The notes under the pieces: generated by a model | Database searches by the model: none | Seen by the model: only the letters and a program-made list of their open reading frames with translations | Told to the model about the DNA's origin: nothing | Program-made: the position numbers and the translations under genes | Assembly (NCBI GenBank): GCA_030407085.1 | Contig: CM059583.1 | Span: 87,355,001 to 87,419,000 of the forward strand | Length of the DNA stretch: 64,000 bases | Direction of reading: 5' to 3' | DNA from: Trichopria drosophilae | Lineage: Eukaryota; Arthropoda; Insecta; Hymenoptera; Diapriidae | In this document: positions 1-9,960 of the stretch, piece after piece | Layout of the letters: every line of letters begins with the position of its first letter | How positions within the stretch are numbered: the first letter of the stretch is position 1

Positions 1-1
1 A

Positions 2-304
2 TATGAAACAAAATTTCACATAGTAAAAAATGACTTTCCTATAGACTCAGCGGGAATATTAGGATTCTTTCACAAACATCAAGCAACAATAGATTACAAA
101 AACCACTGTATCGAATGGGTAGGCAATAAAATTCATTTCTATAAAAAAAGTATGACAATCCCAGCAAGAGCAATATCTACATTTTACATAAACGTAAAGA
201 ATAAAAAACTACATTATGGATATGTACCCCGGCTTGACAATGTAGAAGGCGTATACTTAGGAGAAGCCATAGTATGTAACGGAAATGTTATTTTCTTATG
301 TTAA
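2..304 (+). pseudogene. Gypsy-type pol fragment (distal protease region)
   Basis: Open from the window edge to a TAA at 302-304, about 100 codons. The translation contains DFPIDSAGILG, which matches DFPIKQNGLLG near the start of pol in the minus-strand element at 5211-9704, and continues with similar spacing to VYLGEAIV (compare IYAGKALV there). This is the segment just after the protease active site in Gypsy/errantivirus polyproteins. The frame stops where the other copies continue, so it is a broken 3' end. Its last 14 or so codons overlap in homology with the first codons of the pol remnant starting at 12597, so the two are probably not one simply interrupted gene; they could be two copies or the product of a rearrangement. 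Confidence 0.7.
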
Positions 305-1380
305 TTAGTTGTCATAAAAATATATCATAAGGTCATGATTAACAAATATTTTACACAATTAAATAATTTCTAATATTCTGATATAAAAAATAATAAAACA
401 CTAATAATATTCAATTATTGCACCAACTCCAAAATTCACGTATTATAAATCCATCACTCTGATTTATGAAGAAAAATTTAATATTTAAATCGTTGGCCTA
501 TTTTAAATCAATATTGAAAAACAAACTTTTATTATGAATACTAAAAGCACCGACCGTATAATCTGGTGACGTCACTTGTTGATCCAATAGACGTATACTC
601 GGCTGCTACATTTTTGTAAATGAAAATCATCGGGAACTTCCGCCGTTGATGATTGAAGCCACGAAGTTTGTCGATCCTCACAGTGTCCCAAATTGCATAC
701 TCTTTTATGTTTCCCAGTAGATGTAATAAAATACTTGGAAATTTGGGAAAATAATATTGTCTCCTATTTTAAATTCCGATAGAATTAAAGAGTATTTATT
801 TCCCGTTTTATTTCAGGATTTTGAATGGATTTCTTATTTATTGCAACGAACAATTTTTGGTTCATCCGTCATATGTTATTTACTTTAATAATTTTCTTTA
901 AAACTACAGTCGTTGTTGCATTGAAATTCCGGATTTATCTGTTTCCTTTAAATTATAAATACGTGCAGCGTCATACTCCATAATTGAGACAATCAACAAT
1001 TTAGTCCATTTTCATTAGCACGTGTCAAAACGGAATTCAACAAACACCAAAATATAATTTGCAATTCACAATTATTATAAAATATTACAATTTTACGGAA
1101 TTCATTCCGCATATCGCTTGTTCAAGTTTTTCGCATTCTTAATTCAAGCAAGAGCATGAATTATTTCCAAACGTTCATTTTTAATTTTATTATTTCGATT
1201 TTAGAAATCATTTCCCTTTCAATTAATGTTAAATCGTAATGCGATTAAAAAATATTTTGAAAGAAGGGAAATGACAAACGAAAATAGACAGAACTTTTAT
1301 TTGATTTATTGCATATTAGAATTAGGCCAGATTATTTTTATATAATATTTAAATTTCGCAATATTTAAAATTATTGCATG
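305..1380. other. AT-rich non-coding stretch
   Basis: No open frame of note and no repeat boundary that I could define. Before the minus-strand retroelement inserted at CATG (1377-1380), this stretch was continuous with 12177-12596. Confidence 0.5.
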
Positions 1381-2327
1381 TGTTATATCCCAAATCTGAG
1401 AAGCAGATCTGGAACATATTTAGTTGGCCATTTTTTTGGTCAAGGCACTTAAGCCCCTTACCTGGGAGCTGGCCTATGATCATGAGTGGAAGGAAAGGAA
1501 GATTATGAATAAAACATTTTATAAATGTAAATATATATATTTTATTTCTCTTTTTATTTGTTTACGGGAAAGGAATATTTAGGGTTGTTTAAGAACGACC
1601 TCAACCGCTGAGTAGCGTTCAAAGTCGTGTACTGCCCCTCAACCGCTGAGTAGCGTTCAAAGTGCAGTGAAGATCTGGTTCGAGGAGGCTAAATTTATAC
1701 AGAATTTTTACATATACTTGCATGCGTTGGACGAAAAGAGAAGATGAGATAGGAAATACATATCTTATTGGTTAAAAACTTTTGGCGGCAAGAGTTTTCT
1801 AGCGGAAGTCTATCTTTTTAAATTTTCCTATTCGTTAAAAATGAATTTCCGCCGAGTGCAGTAGTTTTATTGGGTAGGCCATAAAACTCTCAAGTATCGT
1901 GTGTACATTGGGCGGCTTCTCTGTTCGACCAAAGGCATCTAAAAACTAATTTCTAATTTATTGTATAAATAAAAAAATGAAATTTAATTAACTTCATTTG
2001 ATTAGGTTTTAAATTATCGTTAAAAAAAGTCCAAACACTTAATAGTTTGGTTTAATTTGAAACAAAAATTAATTATTGTTTTTGAGTATTATTTAATCAT
2101 ATTTCATTTTTATTCTTAACTTAAGTTTATGATCTAGTTCTTAACGCTATTCACTAATCACTAGGTTCACTTAATGTTCATTATTAATGTTCTTTTTAGT
2201 TTTGTGCACTAATATTTTTCTTGTAGAAAACGTCTTGGTTTCTTTCTTATCTCTTCTATTTTTATCGATGGAGAAAACCCGGCGTTTCATGGCATGACCT
2301 AGTTACGATTTTCGTTAGGATGTAACA
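1381..2327 (-). repeat. 3' LTR of the ERV (947 bp)
   Basis: On the minus strand it begins TGTTACATCC at 2327 and ends GGATATAACA at 1381. A TATAAATTT box lies at 1691-1699 (minus strand), about 25-30 bp upstream of a plausible start region, and several AATAAA-type signals lie near 1550 (minus strand), which gives a normal U3-R-U5 order. A 27-bp direct repeat (1599-1625 and 1637-1663) sits just downstream of the TATA box. It differs from the 5' LTR by about five substitutions and one base in a poly-A run. Confidence 0.95.
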
Positions 2328-2338
2328 CCTCCCCTCTT
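2328..2338 (-). other. Polypurine tract
   Basis: On the minus strand the 11 bases next to the 3' LTR are AAGAGGGGAGG, an uninterrupted purine run ending exactly at the TGTTAC start of the LTR. This is the expected primer for plus-strand DNA synthesis. Confidence 0.85.
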
Positions 2339-2383
2339 GAAATATGGCTGGGTATCCAGGCATGCAAACCTCTCCTGAGGTTG

Positions 2384-2671
2384 TTAATGCATTTTTGGTT
2401 GTATGTAGAAGGTGTGATTAACTCCTATTTGTAAAGGCGTATTCTCAAATTCTTGAGTTAGTCGAAAAATACAGTCTCTACATCTATTTGCCCATTGTAC
2501 TAACAGTACTTCTTTATTACAATAATGACAACAGAATCCAAGCTCGTCTTTGAATTGATCAGAATCGTAATTTGTATATGCGTAGTAGAATTTAGCAACA
2601 TGTAATTTCGGAAGTGTTTCTGGTATAGGTCGTGAAGCTGGGTGGCAATCTTTGCAAAAAGAAACTGCCAT
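2384..2671 (-). CDS. Small zinc-ribbon accessory protein B (95 aa)
   Basis: An intact 95-codon frame between env and the 3' LTR, ending 45 bp before the polypurine tract. It starts MAVSFCKDC; a second pair and a third pair follow as CHYC-x12-CRDC at about residues 49-68, so there are three CxxC pairs. Four cysteines in C-x2-C-x12-C-x2-C spacing suggest a zinc ribbon. The same C-x2-C-x12-C-x2-C unit occurs in the adjacent gene at 2814-3173 and in two plus-strand genes at 26902-27339 and 27827-28285. No signal peptide or membrane segment is seen, so it is probably cytosolic or nuclear. Expression would need a spliced or downstream subgenomic RNA. The function is unknown; retroviral-style regulatory or host-defence antagonist roles are only possibilities. 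Confidence 0.75.
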   Translation of the reverse strand: MAVSFCKDCHPASRPIPETLPKLHVAKFYYAYTNYDSDQFKDELGFCCHYCNKEVLLVQWANRCRDCIFRLTQEFENTPLQIGVNHTFYIQPKMH

Positions 2672-2813
2672 TTGATCGTCGATATTGTATCACGGTACAT
2701 AATTCCTTTATGCACAATTGATGGTGTCCGCTAGTTGTAATTTTGGGTATTCCTGATGGTTCGCCAAGGTATAATGGGGAATTTGATGAGGGTACTATAC
2801 GTACGGTTTACTC

Positions 2814-3173
2814 TTAAATTAAATAAGATTCATTTTCAAAATAATGAATACAACAGTCTTGACATGAAGCAGATGGTTGGATTTTTAAGAGCTTAATTGA
2901 GCATTTTTGACAATGAAGTTTTATCAATGTCTGTTGAACGGGGGTTGTAAAATGAGCCCATTTTAAAGGAGTGAATTCTTCTTGAATTTCGATAGGTGCG
3001 TTGTTGAAACAAGATGTGCATATAAGATGAGCGTAATCATTGAAGATGTGGCACAGAATTGTTGAATTTATGGATTGAATACATAAATATGGAGCCATTC
3101 GATGATATCTGTTCGTGATGCGTTCACTTATTTTGTAAGGCATCTGAAGCACATTTTCACTGCGAGGCGCCAT
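2814..3173 (-). CDS. Small zinc-ribbon accessory protein A (119 aa)
   Basis: An intact 119-codon frame that starts 15 bp after the env stop, so it directly follows env in transcription order. Three CxxC pairs are seen: CTSC near residue 55, then CQKC-x12-CQDC near residues 90-110. The block EIQEEFTPLKWAHFTTP between the first and second pairs aligns with EEQKEFQPLTNVHITTP in the 152-aa protein at 27827-28285, and the pair spacing is similar, so these two are clear homologues although the elements have diverged strongly. The N-terminal half has few conserved features. The protein is small, cysteine-rich and soluble, which fits a metal-binding nucleic-acid or protein adaptor. I do not recognise a named family. 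Confidence 0.8.
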   Translation of the reverse strand: MAPRSENVLQMPYKISERITNRYHRMAPYLCIQSINSTILCHIFNDYAHLICTSCFNNAPIEIQEEFTPLKWAHFTTPVQQTLIKLHCQKCSIKLLKIQPSASCQDCCIHYFENESYLI

Positions 3174-3188
3174 CTATAATTAAAATAT

Positions 3189-5160
3189 TTATTTCTTTAA
3201 TGCAAAAGCTGGATATAGGTTTTCAGTGGGTCGAGGAGGTGCAGATGTGTTTACGTCGTTCTGAGATGAAGATAGGGTTATCTCCTGATTTGTTGGAGTT
3301 AAAAGTTCCATTTCGTTATCTTCTTTAGGTTTTCCTTTAGAAAGGTGGAGCAGAAGGTGAGTGAAAAAGTCCCAAATAGCTGCGATAAGCAGTAAAGACC
3401 ATCCGTAAACGGAGTGTAGAGCGTAACCATGTACGATCGTGTCCACGGCTAATTTTATCAATCGAAAAATCAAAACCAACATTAATAGTCCTGCACTCAC
3501 GTTGCCAAATTTGACAAATTTATCCCAATAAACACCCCAGGTGTTTTCGGATATGATATTTAATGAATCCGCATCCAATAGATGTTTGAGCGATATACCC
3601 GCGCCTACCATGCCTTGTCCTGTGATTCCACGAGCTACAGAATTAAGGATGGCTGCTTTTTCGGCGGGGAACATAGTATGTTTCCTCAGTTCGCCCAGAG
3701 TTTTTTCTGAGTAGATTCCCGTAGATCCAAGATTCTCCAGATTTGTATACTTCCAAGTGGCTTGATCATTCGGTTTGAGCATAGTTGGAACGGTGGCCTC
3801 AATATAATGGGGCATTACTTTATACCAGATTCCATTTAGTCGGTACATTGGAGGTGCTGCTAAATTACATATTATTTGTACTCCTGACTCTACTAATACA
3901 TGCGTGCGTGGTCGTAGAAATAAACTTTGGTTTCCTCGGGTGACGGGAATGTCAATATAACATTCAGATGTTTGTCGAACTCTTACTTCTACAGGTATGC
4001 ATTTGATGATGTGAATTGCCTCACCGGCAGGCATAGCCATAAAACCCGGACCTCTCATAATGTTGAAGGCGAATTCGTCTGGATTGCTGGCGGCGATGGA
4101 CAAACTGTTTTTTAAAACTTGCTGTTCTAATGTGCAACGTTGTACTAAAATATCGTAATATAAAGATTTTAACTCGCTACGAATGTGTTTCTCTACATAG
4201 ATAAACTTACTATTAACATATGCAAAAATGTCAACGTTTTCTACCTTGATTTTTTTTACAGTTGATACGATTGGTCGTCTGCCTGAAAATGGCGCTATAA
4301 ACAATTTCGGATGTTCGGTTTGAAATATTGGATATCCGCATAATTTTCGCTCGCTTTTTATTGTCAACGCAAAAGTAATATCTTCCGTTTCTACGGTTAT
4401 TATTACTGGTGCGTCTCGATTGTTAATTTCTTCTATACGAGAGGATATTCCGTCATCCAGAACGTCATATTTATTGAAATCGCAACTATCTTTCTCTAAA
4501 AGATCCCAGTAAGTGTAACCTCGTTCTAAATCAAAACACGAACCCTCTCTAATGGAACAAGTGGTTCCAGTTTTTAAATGTGCCCGTCCGGTTTTTAAAT
4601 TAAGAGATACCGTGTCTGTATGTAGGATTATTTCCACTACCGCTTGTACTATTACATTGTTCCATGATCCGTATGGATCAGAATAATGCGCGCCGTTACA
4701 ACTTCCATCGGCTGTGACAGTTCCCGCGAGCATTACATTTCTAATATTTAGCTGGCCAACGCTCAGGCCCGAAATTATTACATTATTTCCTAATACTATA
4801 TATAGTATTGGTATTATGAATATTTTTACATTGATCGTGCGAAAGTTCTACGATATATTCGGTTATTCCGTTTAATACAGGCGATGCATGTGAATGCATT
4901 CCACAATAGGTAATATGTCTCTTAACTAATACTTTGCACTGAATTGCCTTTGTCGTAGAATATTCTGCGAGTTGCAACAACTGAATATATAATAAAGTGT
5001 GATTAACCGTTGGTTCTGGAATTTCACACTCTCCAACATCCAGCAATGATAAAGTAGTTATATTTAATTGCGGACTCCCGCAGTCATACCCAATTAGATC
5101 TGCGCCGTAAGTTACTGATGCTAATAAAAATATCGACCATATAATCTGTGAATTGATCAT
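3189..5160 (-). pseudogene. env: env glycoprotein, one frameshift
   Basis: Encodes an envelope-type glycoprotein of roughly 655 residues in two frames. The first part (5160 to about 4790) starts with a signal peptide (MINSQIIWSIFLLASVTYG) and a cysteine-containing N-terminus; the second part (about 4800 to 3189) carries the remaining ectodomain. Near the C-terminus are two hydrophobic segments (around SAGLLMLVLIF and YGWSLLLIAAIW) followed by a charged tail. The break falls in a TA-rich run near 4790-4800 and is consistent with a single-base change. The homologous plus-strand env at 17086-18447 reads through this point without a break, which supports a secondary mutation here. I saw no furin-type site and fusion peptide arrangement typical of baculovirus-F-like env. 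The N-terminal cysteine pattern and conserved WYK.P block recall chuvirus-type glycoproteins, from memory and unverified. Confidence 0.8.
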
Positions 5161-5210
5161 CTTGTCTTTGTTGGATAAATCTCCTAAAATCAGACGTGGT
5201 TTTTATTAGA

Positions 5211-8200
5211 TTATGATGTTATAGGTGATTTTTTTAATCTATTGATATTAACTACTACTGTTTTTTCCTTATTTCTAGCTTTCTTTTGAATATTGATTTT
5301 TACGTTATTCTTATTTATTATTTCTAATACTTCAAGGGGGCCTGTGTACTGATTTTGTAATTTATGAATTTTTCCACCCTTGAGTAAAAATACAAAATCG
5401 CCCGGTCTTAGAGTAAGAGGATTTATGTTTCTATCATAATATTCTTTAGACTTAGTCTTAGCTGCTTGTAAATTACTCCTAGCTACCTGTCTAATATTAT
5501 GTAATTTGGTTACTAAATCGGATAAATATTGATTATATGTATCTGAATGGGTATCGGCTAGAGCGTCGTCACTCGAAATAGGTCTCGCTAATCTACCGAA
5601 TACTAATTCATATGGTGTATGTTTAGTGCCTTCGTGAATGCTAGTATTGTAAGAGAACATTGCGAACTCCAACAACTCATCCCATTCATTTTCGACATTA
5701 GCATACTGTTTTAGATATTGGGCTAAAACATGATGTGATCGTTCTAATGAACCATTCGATTGCGGATGAAAAGCTGTGGTTTGACAATTTTTTATTCTGA
5801 ATTTCTTTGACACTTTTTTCATCAGTATACTAAGAAAATTTCTACCCTGATCCGTTAGAACTATTGTAGGAGCTCCAAATACGCATATGAAGTTTTTAAT
5901 AAATGCATCTGATATAGTTTCCGCAGTGGCGTTTTTCAAGGCGACGCCTATAGAATATTTTGTAAGTGCATCTTGCATCGTTAGTATGCATTCATTTCCG
6001 GAACTAGTTTGAGGTAAAGGCCCTACTATATCTAAAGCTATTTTATCAAATGCTGTCCTTGGTGTATCAGTGATAACCATAGGGTTTTTTGTTTTTACAC
6101 GAACTAATTTCTTTAATTGGCAGTCTAAACAATTACGTACAAAATCCTGAATATCTGTTTTCATATTTTCCCAAAAATAATATTGTCTAATTCTATTGTA
6201 TGTTTTTGTAACGCCTTTGTGTCCACCCATCATTGACGCATGATATTCCTCTAAAATTCTTTGTCTATTTTCTTGTCCTAGGTATTTTACATCACCGTGG
6301 CATATAATTAATTTAGTATTAATTCTGTTAAAAACTTGAGCTAATTCATTATGTACTATTTCCCATTCAACATACTTAACTTTTTTTGATTTACAAATGT
6401 TAATCGATCGCAAGTCTAATTCCCTTAATAAATTTTCTAGTTCATTTATTACATTTTTTATTATTTTAGCTGAATCTACCAAATTTTTGCAAATCTTTGG
6501 TACTATCAAAGCTATATGATATTTTCCGTTTTTATTTGTATAACTAATTTTCCCTATTTCTAATGTTTTAAACTGGCATATTTCATGCCTGTATTTTAAT
6601 ATTTCTGAACCTGCATCCTCGGGTTCATTGTTTTCGTTTATAAAATATAAGAAATTATCCTTACGCATGTATATCTGATCCCGAGAGTTTATAATATTTT
6701 TCGAAAATCGACGGACCTTTTCATAATTTTGCTGCACATTTTCTAAATCGTACGTATTTTCTAGAGTCGGAGATTCAGCGTTATCTAGTGATATCAAATC
6801 ATCATTTTCACTGCCTTCGTCGGAAGCTGAATCTTCCGATTCACTATCGCTTTTATAATCAGTTTCCTGGGAAACTCCGGTGGATAGTTTTTGTATTTTG
6901 GGATCGTCGTCTGGACGTGTCATGAGTTTATGACGATCACTTCTGTTTGGTTGGTCACTTTGACGAGGCCGTTCGTGTACCTCGGCAACTACGGTCAATT
7001 GGTTTGAATTATTTGCATTCGTTTCCGAAGTGTAATCGTCGTTATCATACTCATTTATTTTTATGTTTTCATTGGAATAATCCTTCGTGATTGTCTCGTT
7101 GGATACCTTATCACTTTTCAGTTTCACATTTTTTTCTTCGACATATGGTTTAGAAGTAGAAGGAAGTTTTTTTATGACTGTTGACAGTTCTAAATTTTTT
7201 TTCAAACGCTCACTTCGTCGCAACATCTGGGGTTTTTGTGGAAGGTGTATTTCAGTTTTCTTTGGTCTGCCTCTCGGACGAGATGGTTCAAAACTGTGTG
7301 TAGTGTTTATAGCAAATACCGGGTTTCGTGATAATGCATCAGCATTTACATTAGTTTTGCCGGCTTTATAGACTACATCGTAAGTGTATTCCGCGAGTTT
7401 TAATCTCCATTTTAAAACACGAGAATTGGCATTTTCTGTTGTTCGAAACCAAATTAGTGGCTTGTGATCAGTGACTAAGGTAAATCTTCTTCCGTATATA
7501 TATGGTCGAAATTGTGAAACGGCGTATACTATGGCTAGTGCTTCCTTTTCGTAAATGTCATATTTTTTTTCACAATCATTTAACACTCGTGAAATGTATG
7601 CTATTGGTCGGTCTTTGCCAATTTCTCCTTGAGATAATATTCCACCTATCGCGAAACCTGAAGCATCAGTTGTAATAATAAATGGTTTTGAAAAATCAGG
7701 ATATTGTAATATCGGTTCAGAAATGAGTTTATCTTTTAAAATGTTAAATGCAATTTCTTGTTTTGTTGTCCAATTAAAGGCAACATCATCTTTTAATAAA
7801 TTACTTAAAGGTCTAGCTATTTTTGAGAAATGTTTAATAAATCGTCTATAGTAACCGGATAAGCCTAAGAATTGGCGAATATTCTTTTGATTTTTAGGAA
7901 TTGGAAATTGTTGTACTGCTTTCAGAGTTTCAGGATTGGGCTTAATTCCGTCTTTGCCGATAACGTGTCCTAAATAGACTACTTCGTGTCGTAGAATTTT
8001 ACATTTTTCGGGTTGGAGTTTTAAGTTTGCTTCGCGAAGTCGTGCCATTAGTTTATGCATTTTCACTTCGTGTTCGCTTAATGATGATGCGTATACAACT
8101 ATGTCGTCCAAATAAACGAAGAGTTCTATCCCTTGTAAACCTGTAAGGATTACGTCCATTAGTCGTTGGAACGTCGCTGGAGCATATTTTAATCCAAACG

Positions 8201-9704
8201 GCATTCTTTGAAATTGATAGTGACCATAAGGAGTTGAAAAGGCTGTTTTATGCGCATCTTCCGGATGCATTTTTATCTGGTGAAAACCATTTGCTAGATC
8301 AAACACAGAGAAATATTTTGCTCCACCGAGTTGATCTATGATATCTATAATGTTTGGAAGGGGATAAGAATCACCGATTGTTTTCTCATTTACTTTACGG
8401 AAATCGAGGACCATGCGCCAGCGTTTGTTTCCTTCGGCGTCGGCCTTTTTTGGAACGACCCATACGGGTACGTTGTATGGAGATTTGGAAGGTTTTATGA
8501 TGCCTTGTTCGAGAAGTTCGGAAACTTGTTTGTTTACTTCGTCTTTGTGGATTGCAGGATATCGGTATTGCCTAGTGTTTATGGGCGCATCATCTGTTGT
8601 TATAATTCGATGTTGTAATACATCTGTGCCGTTTAATTCATCACCCGGTAAGTAAAAGCAATCAGTACTTTCCCTTAATATATTTTCGGCACTGTATCTT
8701 TCTTCAGGATTCAGATGTTCTAAATTAATCAGTTTTAATAATTCGTTGATTCTTTCATTTTTTGTCGAATTTATGTTAAATATTCTATTGTTTTTTGATT
8801 CTTGTTTCTTTCGATTTTTATATTCTTCGTATGTCAAGATTTCATCGAAACTTTCGTTTTTTGTTTTATTTTGATTTAGTATTTTTTTTTTGGGATTTAG
8901 CAATTTTTCGTTTTCATTTTGACTTAGCAATTTTTCGTTGTTATTTAGATTTAGTAATTTTTTGTTTTCATTTTGATTTAGTAATTTTTCGTTTTTATTT
9001 AGATTTAGTAATTTTTTGTTTTCATTTTGATTTAGTAATTTTTTGTTTTTATTTAGATTTAGTAATTTTTTGTTTTCATTTTGATTTAGTAATTTTTCGT
9101 TTTTATTTAATTTGAAGATTTGTGGATTATCCTTTTTTGGTTCACTTAGATTTAGAGAGTTTTGATTTGCTCCGTTATTTTCTTCGGAGGTTTTTAGAGC
9201 TGATTCACTTTGATTCAGTGGATTTTGATTTAGTAGATTTTGATTTGCTCCGCTATTTTTTTCGGAGGTTTTTATTAATAGTGAATCAGTTGTATTTGAA
9301 TTTTGACTCTCGTTTATGTTCCCTACTTCTTCGATTTCCAATGTAGGAATTTCCAAATCAAATTCTTCTTCCGTCGTATTAAATACCGAAAAATATGTTT
9401 TTCCGCGTGTATTCTTGACAAGGGCCTTTCCTGCGTAAATTCCTTGCCCTATCTTTAAGTCCGGTAAATGTCCGACTCGTAACTCTGGATTCGCAACTCG
9501 AGCATAGCAAATCGTGGTACTCCTCGGGGGAATGCGTTGAGGGTCATAAAAATCAAAGCACACAGCCTTCTCATCTCCATAGAGATCCAAGCGTCGGTCA
9601 TCGTAATTTATCTTAGCATTTGATTGCCAGAAAAATTCGTTTCCTAATAATCCGTTTTGTTTGATCGGAAAATCAGCTGGAACAAATGAAAACTCACGAG
9701 ACAT
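5211..9704 (-). CDS. pol: Pol polyprotein: RT, RNase H, integrase (1497 codons)
   Basis: An uninterrupted frame. Residues 1-130 are the part just after the protease active site. Residues about 195-275 are an Asn/Leu/Lys-rich repeat. Reverse transcriptase spans about 330-640, with the catalytic YLDD at 531-534. RNase H spans about 675-800 (TTDASG, and ADALSR at the end). A basic linker has an AT-hook-like PRGRPKK near 810. Integrase has the HHCC zinc site H1155, H1162, C1192, C1195 and the catalytic triad D1225, D1285, E1321 (D-x59-D-x35-E), followed by a GPL variant of the GPY/F module. All catalytic residues are present. The protease active site lies upstream in another frame, so the first Met at 9704 is only the first Met of the open stretch, not a natural start; normally this is made as a Gag-Pol fusion. 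Confidence 0.93.
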   Translation of the reverse strand: MSREFSFVPADFPIKQNGLLGNEFFWQSNAKINYDDRRLDLYGDEKAVCFDFYDPQRIPPRSTTICYARVANPELRVGHLPDLKIGQGIYAGKALVKNTRGKTYFSVFNTTEEEFDLEIPTLEIEEVGNINESQNSNTTDSLLIKTSEKNSGANQNLLNQNPLNQSESALKTSEENNGANQNSLNLSEPKKDNPQIFKLNKNEKLLNQNENKKLLNLNKNKKLLNQNENKKLLNLNKNEKLLNQNENKKLLNLNNNEKLLSQNENEKLLNPKKKILNQNKTKNESFDEILTYEEYKNRKKQESKNNRIFNINSTKNERINELLKLINLEHLNPEERYSAENILRESTDCFYLPGDELNGTDVLQHRIITTDDAPINTRQYRYPAIHKDEVNKQVSELLEQGIIKPSKSPYNVPVWVVPKKADAEGNKRWRMVLDFRKVNEKTIGDSYPLPNIIDIIDQLGGAKYFSVFDLANGFHQIKMHPEDAHKTAFSTPYGHYQFQRMPFGLKYAPATFQRLMDVILTGLQGIELFVYLDDIVVYASSLSEHEVKMHKLMARLREANLKLQPEKCKILRHEVVYLGHVIGKDGIKPNPETLKAVQQFPIPKNQKNIRQFLGLSGYYRRFIKHFSKIARPLSNLLKDDVAFNWTTKQEIAFNILKDKLISEPILQYPDFSKPFIITTDASGFAIGGILSQGEIGKDRPIAYISRVLNDCEKKYDIYEKEALAIVYAVSQFRPYIYGRRFTLVTDHKPLIWFRTTENANSRVLKWRLKLAEYTYDVVYKAGKTNVNADALSRNPVFAINTTHSFEPSRPRGRPKKTEIHLPQKPQMLRRSERLKKNLELSTVIKKLPSTSKPYVEEKNVKLKSDKVSNETITKDYSNENIKINEYDNDDYTSETNANNSNQLTVVAEVHERPRQSDQPNRSDRHKLMTRPDDDPKIQKLSTGVSQETDYKSDSESEDSASDEGSENDDLISLDNAESPTLENTYDLENVQQNYEKVRRFSKNIINSRDQIYMRKDNFLYFINENNEPEDAGSEILKYRHEICQFKTLEIGKISYTNKNGKYHIALIVPKICKNLVDSAKIIKNVINELENLLRELDLRSINICKSKKVKYVEWEIVHNELAQVFNRINTKLIICHGDVKYLGQENRQRILEEYHASMMGGHKGVTKTYNRIRQYYFWENMKTDIQDFVRNCLDCQLKKLVRVKTKNPMVITDTPRTAFDKIALDIVGPLPQTSSGNECILTMQDALTKYSIGVALKNATAETISDAFIKNFICVFGAPTIVLTDQGRNFLSILMKKVSKKFRIKNCQTTAFHPQSNGSLERSHHVLAQYLKQYANVENEWDELLEFAMFSYNTSIHEGTKHTPYELVFGRLARPISSDDALADTHSDTYNQYLSDLVTKLHNIRQVARSNLQAAKTKSKEYYDRNINPLTLRPGDFVFLLKGGKIHKLQNQYTGPLEVLEIINKNNVKINIQKKARNKEKTVVVNINRLKKSPITS
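8879..9122 (-). repeat. In-frame minisatellite in pol
   Basis: About eight copies of a 30-bp unit, alternating as 60-bp pairs, code for a 10-residue repeat of the type KLLNQNEN / KLLNLNKN. It lies between protease and RT. All copies stay in frame and are free of stops on the minus strand, so length changes are tolerated by the polyprotein. Confidence 0.85.
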
Positions 9705-9960
9705 CCTAAGAGCTCGACCGTGACAGTCCCTAAGGTAGTCACTAGGTGACGAGTTATTCCATTCAGCTTTAAAATTTCCTTTTGATCAAAAAATATGTCG
9801 GATGGAACCGAATCTGCCCTAAGGAGATTGGGACCTGATCCTGAATCTAGGAGAAAGCTCTGTATACCCTTTAATGGTTTTGCTACTACTCGAATTGATG
9901 GTGCAGAATCTTTTATTCGGACATTGACCGTTCGGACAAATTCGTTTCGGCATTTATTGC
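9705..9960 (-). pseudogene. Protease active-site segment in a separate frame
   Basis: In the frame one base back from the gag nucleocapsid frame, an open stretch codes for a retropepsin N-terminal half, with FLLDSGSGPNLL; the catalytic Asp-Ser-Gly codons are at 9839-9847. It runs to about LGTVTVELLG, after which homology to other copies requires the frame of pol (Met at 9704). So protease and pol are separated by one frame change near 9705, consistent with a single-base deletion. The shift from gag to this frame is of the -1 type, the usual way retroviruses make Gag-Pol, and is probably natural. No canonical slippery heptamer was recognised in the overlap. Confidence 0.65.

Noticed and set aside
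8795..9115. Long plus-strand frame rich in Phe/Asp (DLVIF repeats)
   Set aside because: It is the antisense of the Asn/Leu repeat in pol and has no independent support.
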